A stretch of DNA of 64,000 nt from Dasypus novemcinctus (taxonomy: Eukaryota; Chordata; Mammalia; Cingulata; Dasypodidae): the NCBI RefSeq assembly GCF_030445035.2, contig NC_080680.1, positions 113,858,228-113,922,227 on the forward strand. Reading direction: 5' to 3'. Of this stretch, positions 60,627-64,000 are shown piece after piece. Made by a program: the position numbers and the translations under genes. Below the pieces are notes generated by a model, which was not told where the DNA came from, made no database searches, and saw only the letters and a program-made list of their open reading frames with translations. Position 1 is the first letter of the stretch. Every line of letters starts with the position of its first letter.

Positions 60627-62499
60627 CTCAACAATGAAAGTTGACATCCATCATTTTGCACTGAATTTTAAATTGCCTTTTAGTGTTTATGGAGTGTTTT
60701 CTATCAATGAAAGAACTTGGTCTCCTTAATTGGGCTGTAGGAGCAAGTGGAGCAGGCATCTCATAGAGCGCTGTAAACAAACATAACAGCCCCCTCCCCC
60801 AGCACGTGGCAGGTGCTCGGCAGCTCATTTTTGATGAGTGATTCTGGGAAAAGCCAACTGCATTGCAACCCTGGCAACAACCCCCCAGCTGATTTTGTAG
60901 GTGGACACAGTTACTGTGGGGATTGATTGTGGGGCCTGGTTTCAGCTCAAGAGCAGCACTTGACCTGAGTAACACCATAGACTCAATGATTTTCACCCCC
61001 ATTTTGTCAGATAATCCACAGAGAATGGTCACAAACCAACTTCTGGCAGAAAGGCTTGTCAGATCACATTTAATTCTCAAACTTTAGAGGTTTGCCGGAC
61101 ACAACCATTCCAGGGTCTATTTCATTCTTTTTTTTTTTTTTTTTTATTGCCTCCAGCTTTGAGCAAGGGCCTTAAGGTGTCCAATTTCTGGGCCTGGCCT
61201 CCATCACGGGAAATGCCCATCCCAACCACCCTGACATTACCGCCCTGCCCTTTTCCACCCCCAAACCCACCAAGCTTTCTTTATCTTGGGCACTTTCTGC
61301 CACCTGATCTCTAGTAGACATACATTGGGTGACTGCCTGGTTCTACTATCGGAGAGATTCTGTTACCAACTTCTCAGTTTGCATGGATTTCTAGATTTTA
61401 TTTAAGGCCTGCTGAGGGCATCTAAGCTTCCTTGGGAATTTCTGGCTCAGCTGAGCAGAGGTTAAGCCCCTGGCAGTGTTTACCTAATGCTCAATTTAAG
61501 CAACCTAAAGTTTTATGCCAAAAGCTTGCCCTGCCTTTCCAGCCTAGGTCTACTGAGGATCAACAGTGTAAAGGCGCTGCGGACGCCAACACTGAAGGCT
61601 AGATTCCTTCACTCAAAAACTACGTTCGAGTGCACATGGTACGCCAAGTAATCTGCCATGTTCCAGCCTCCAGAGTCAAAGGTGGGAGGACGTTAATGAG
61701 TTCCCTTTTAGAACCTGAGAAGGATGCAGCGAGAACTCCAGGTGGAGAACACAATGAGCTGTTGGAAAAGAGGGGCTGGGACTTAACCAGAGAGGCTAGC
61801 ACTGGAGGGCAAGATTTTGATGGCGTCTTGAGAAGAGTGGAATTGACTCCATGTGCTTGCGAAGGGGATGAGTGTGAGGAGAGGACTGAGGACCATGTAA
61901 TGAGATGGCAGCAGGAGGAAAAGGTGTGCAAGGAGGACAAAGAGAAGACATGACCAGAGAGGTCGGAGGGAAGCCTGAAATGTAGAAGGAAACCAAAACC
62001 AAGTGGGGAGAATTCCCCATCGAGGAAGGTCTTCAGTGTTAAACGTCACAGAGAACAAGAGAAGGGTCAGGTAGGGGCAGGACCAGACTTGTCTGGAGTC
62101 ACTGACGACCTTGTCAAAGCTGCTTCATTAAAGCAGTAGGGGTCAAAGGCACACTCTTCCAGGAGAGAGTGAGGAAGGAAAGGATGGCAGCAGGTGTCAA
62201 GAGAAAGAAGCAATGACTCTTTCCCAGAGAAAATGGGGTTGGCCAACAGGGGGCTTCATGGTAGTGATTTAAATAAAAGGTTATTCTAGCAATTTAAGAA
62301 AAGAAAGAATGAAGACATTGGGAATATTGTATTTTTCTCCCCCAGAGATTTGGAGTATAAAGCTGCAAAGGCTGGGATAAAATTGCACAAAGGTCATAAC
62401 CAAGCACGGTTTTAATATTTAAAACAGGGCTGTCTTGGGGGTCCTATGGCTTCCTTGTTAGAGCTTCCAGGGGTAAATGGCACCTAAGAACTGAGATTG

Positions 62500-62730
62500 A
62501 AGGAAGTAGTGTGACACAGTAACAGAGGCCCACGTGCACAGCAGCCCTGTGACCTGGGGCACACTACCTAACTCCCCTAAGCCTTAGTTCTCGCCTTCCT
62601 AAAACTGCAGATCTGGTCATAAATGTGCCTGTCTCACAAGACTGTTTTGTGGATTAAATAAAATGAGGCACTGTTTAGAAAGAACTTAGCAGACATGCAA
62701 AAACTGATAGTTATCATTACTTAAAACTGT
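62500..62730 (+). repeat. MIR fragment
   Basis: CTGTGACCTGGGGCACACTACC, then GGATTAAATAAAATGAGGC and AGAACTTAGCAGACATGC. Confidence 0.65.
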
Positions 62731-63119
62731 CTATTAATTAATACCAATGATGATAATGATGATGACTGGAACTGGGACTTGTCAACACAGTCCGCCTGCC
62801 CATTAGGATGTCAAGTGCTTCAGAGATTCTTGTGTGGGCAACTTCAATTAAACCCCAAAGTTCAAATAAATTTCTATCAACAGGGCTCCAGATAAAGCAC
62901 TACTTTCCCAAATACTGAATTATTATAGACCCTCAAGAAAGAGCTCATGATGTATCAGCTTCCAAGGATAAGCATGATTTTTTTTCTCATTTTTCATTAA
63001 AAAAGAATAAACAAAACAAAAGCCTCATCATTCTTTGGTGGACAAAAAACGACCATAAATTGACAAGCAATTTGCCACTCCTGTACCACTTAATTATATC
63101 TAATATTTCTACAGTAATT

Positions 63120-63300
63120 TAGAATATAAAAGCATTTTCATATATGTTCTCTCACTGGCTCCTTGTAATAACCCCACAAAGCAGGAATCATTATTTTAGG
63201 CGTTGGAAGATTGAGGCTCAGAGAAGGCAATTTATTTAGCTCAGGACACTCACGTCCTAGGTGAAGCCCAGAGGACTCTGCCAGAGGCAGCTCAGACTGT
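63120..63300 (-). repeat. MIR fragment
   Basis: CTTGTAATAACCCCACAAAG, GAAGATTGAGGCTCAGAGAAGG. Confidence 0.6.
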
Positions 63301-64000
63301 GCATTCCCAGAGATGACAACGTGGCTGGTGCCTCCTGGATTTGAGCCTACAGCAGCCCTCAAGCCGGACTTCCAGCCCAGGGGTCCAACCCGTCCCCGAG
63401 GTGACCTGCAGACTATTAAGTATAGACGGTCTCTGTGGACAACTGGTTTCAAAAGAGATCATTTGCCCATAATTTTCATTAGCTCCCACTGGGTGAAAAT
63501 GGTGCCCCCTGGCATTTGCTCAATCAAAACGAACCCAGCGATACACAGTAAGAGGCCCACTGCATGCCAGGACTGCAGCGTGACTCCAAAATTCCACTGA
63601 AAAGAATGGTTACGAGTTGGGGAAGAGGTTCCATGAAACATTTGGATCCTTCCCATGAGTGGAGTGCCTGGGGGGAGCCGCAGCAACCGAGAATCCCTGG
63701 AGCAAAACTTGGATAGGTTTGCAGTGCCATCGGGTGCTGCAGATCTGTTGCTGTCAAGAGCTCAAACTCCCCTCCTGCACGTAGAAAGCCGATGGGCACA
63801 AAAAGAGCCACTGAGCCCGGCTGGCAAGGAGAGCCTGGTGCAGTGGGACTGGGCTGGTCTCAGCACTTTCCGAATGCTTGTTTTAATGTTCAGCCCAAGG
63901 AGGGGTTGCCTCCTTTTATCAGGATTCTGAGGATTAGTATAAAAACCACCACCCATACATGTGTCCAGTAAGTTACAGTTTACAAAACTTTTTTTTTCAT

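Larger units (their letters stand above)
16578..64000 (-). other. ZNF462: ZNF462 gene, 3' portion (partial)
   Basis: Six exons on the minus strand splice in one continuous frame and give the C-terminal 363 residues of zinc finger protein 462, recognised from its fingers and its final residues AEAKNE. ZNF462 is a very large (about 2500 residues in human) nuclear C2H2 protein. Established work links it to heterochromatin organisation (mouse Zfp462 with G9A/GLP), to PBX1 binding, and to a human haploinsufficiency disorder (Weiss-Kruszka syndrome). The giant central exon, the promoter and the N-terminal fingers are not in the window. Every intron is GT..AG and all phases match. The gene occupies the right three quarters of the window, and no other gene is supported. 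Confidence 0.95.
49166..64000 (-). other. ZNF462: ZNF462 intron upstream of exon A (partial)
   Basis: At least 14.8 kb unless the candidate exon at 60527-60626 is real, in which case it splits in two. It holds two DAS SINEs, MIR and L2 fragments, a G15 run and a TACA/TA microsatellite. About 49200-52040, 59030-60500 and 60650-62490 hold no repeat I can name. Confidence 0.8.

Overview
This window is mammalian nuclear DNA, most probably from an armadillo (Xenarthra, likely Dasypus). Split C2H2 zinc-finger exons with GT..AG introns and abundant old MIR, L2, L1, hAT and LTR repeats show a placental mammal. Four copies of a tRNA-derived SINE of the armadillo DAS type point to the lineage: a tRNA-like head with a GGTTCAAGCC-type B box, then a body with the motif CGCAAGGAGTGC.

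The one gene I can support is the 3' part of ZNF462 on the minus strand. Six exons (49165-48898, 47672-47536, 38995-38772, 24857-24725, 20511-20391, 19341-19134) splice in frame with no stop. They encode the last 363 residues of the protein: six C2H2 fingers, an acidic serine-rich linker and the terminal tail. A U-rich 3' UTR of about 2.6 kb follows, ending near 16578. The upstream exons lie beyond the right edge, except for one possible small exon at 60626-60527 that has the right donor and phase.

Layout: 1-16577 is downstream intergenic DNA (repeats plus some unique, possibly conserved stretches); 16578-19341 is the 3' UTR and last coding exon; 19342-49165 holds five introns of 1.0 to 13.9 kb and the other exons; 49166-64000 is upstream intron. 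Repeats include an antisense L1 of about 2.2 kb (33700-35940) carrying a SINE, several solo LTRs (one at 718-1170 with an exact 5-bp target duplication, one at 1996-2519 with TATA and poly(A) signals), and two hAT elements with recognisable 8-bp target duplications.

No new multi-gene system is visible. The best leads are the candidate upstream ZNF462 exon, a near-perfect 28-bp hairpin inside a MIR (36600-36660), a repeat-free regulatory-looking stretch in intron 2 (about 40095-40560), and an open reading frame that runs through the 38772 splice donor into L1-derived sequence.
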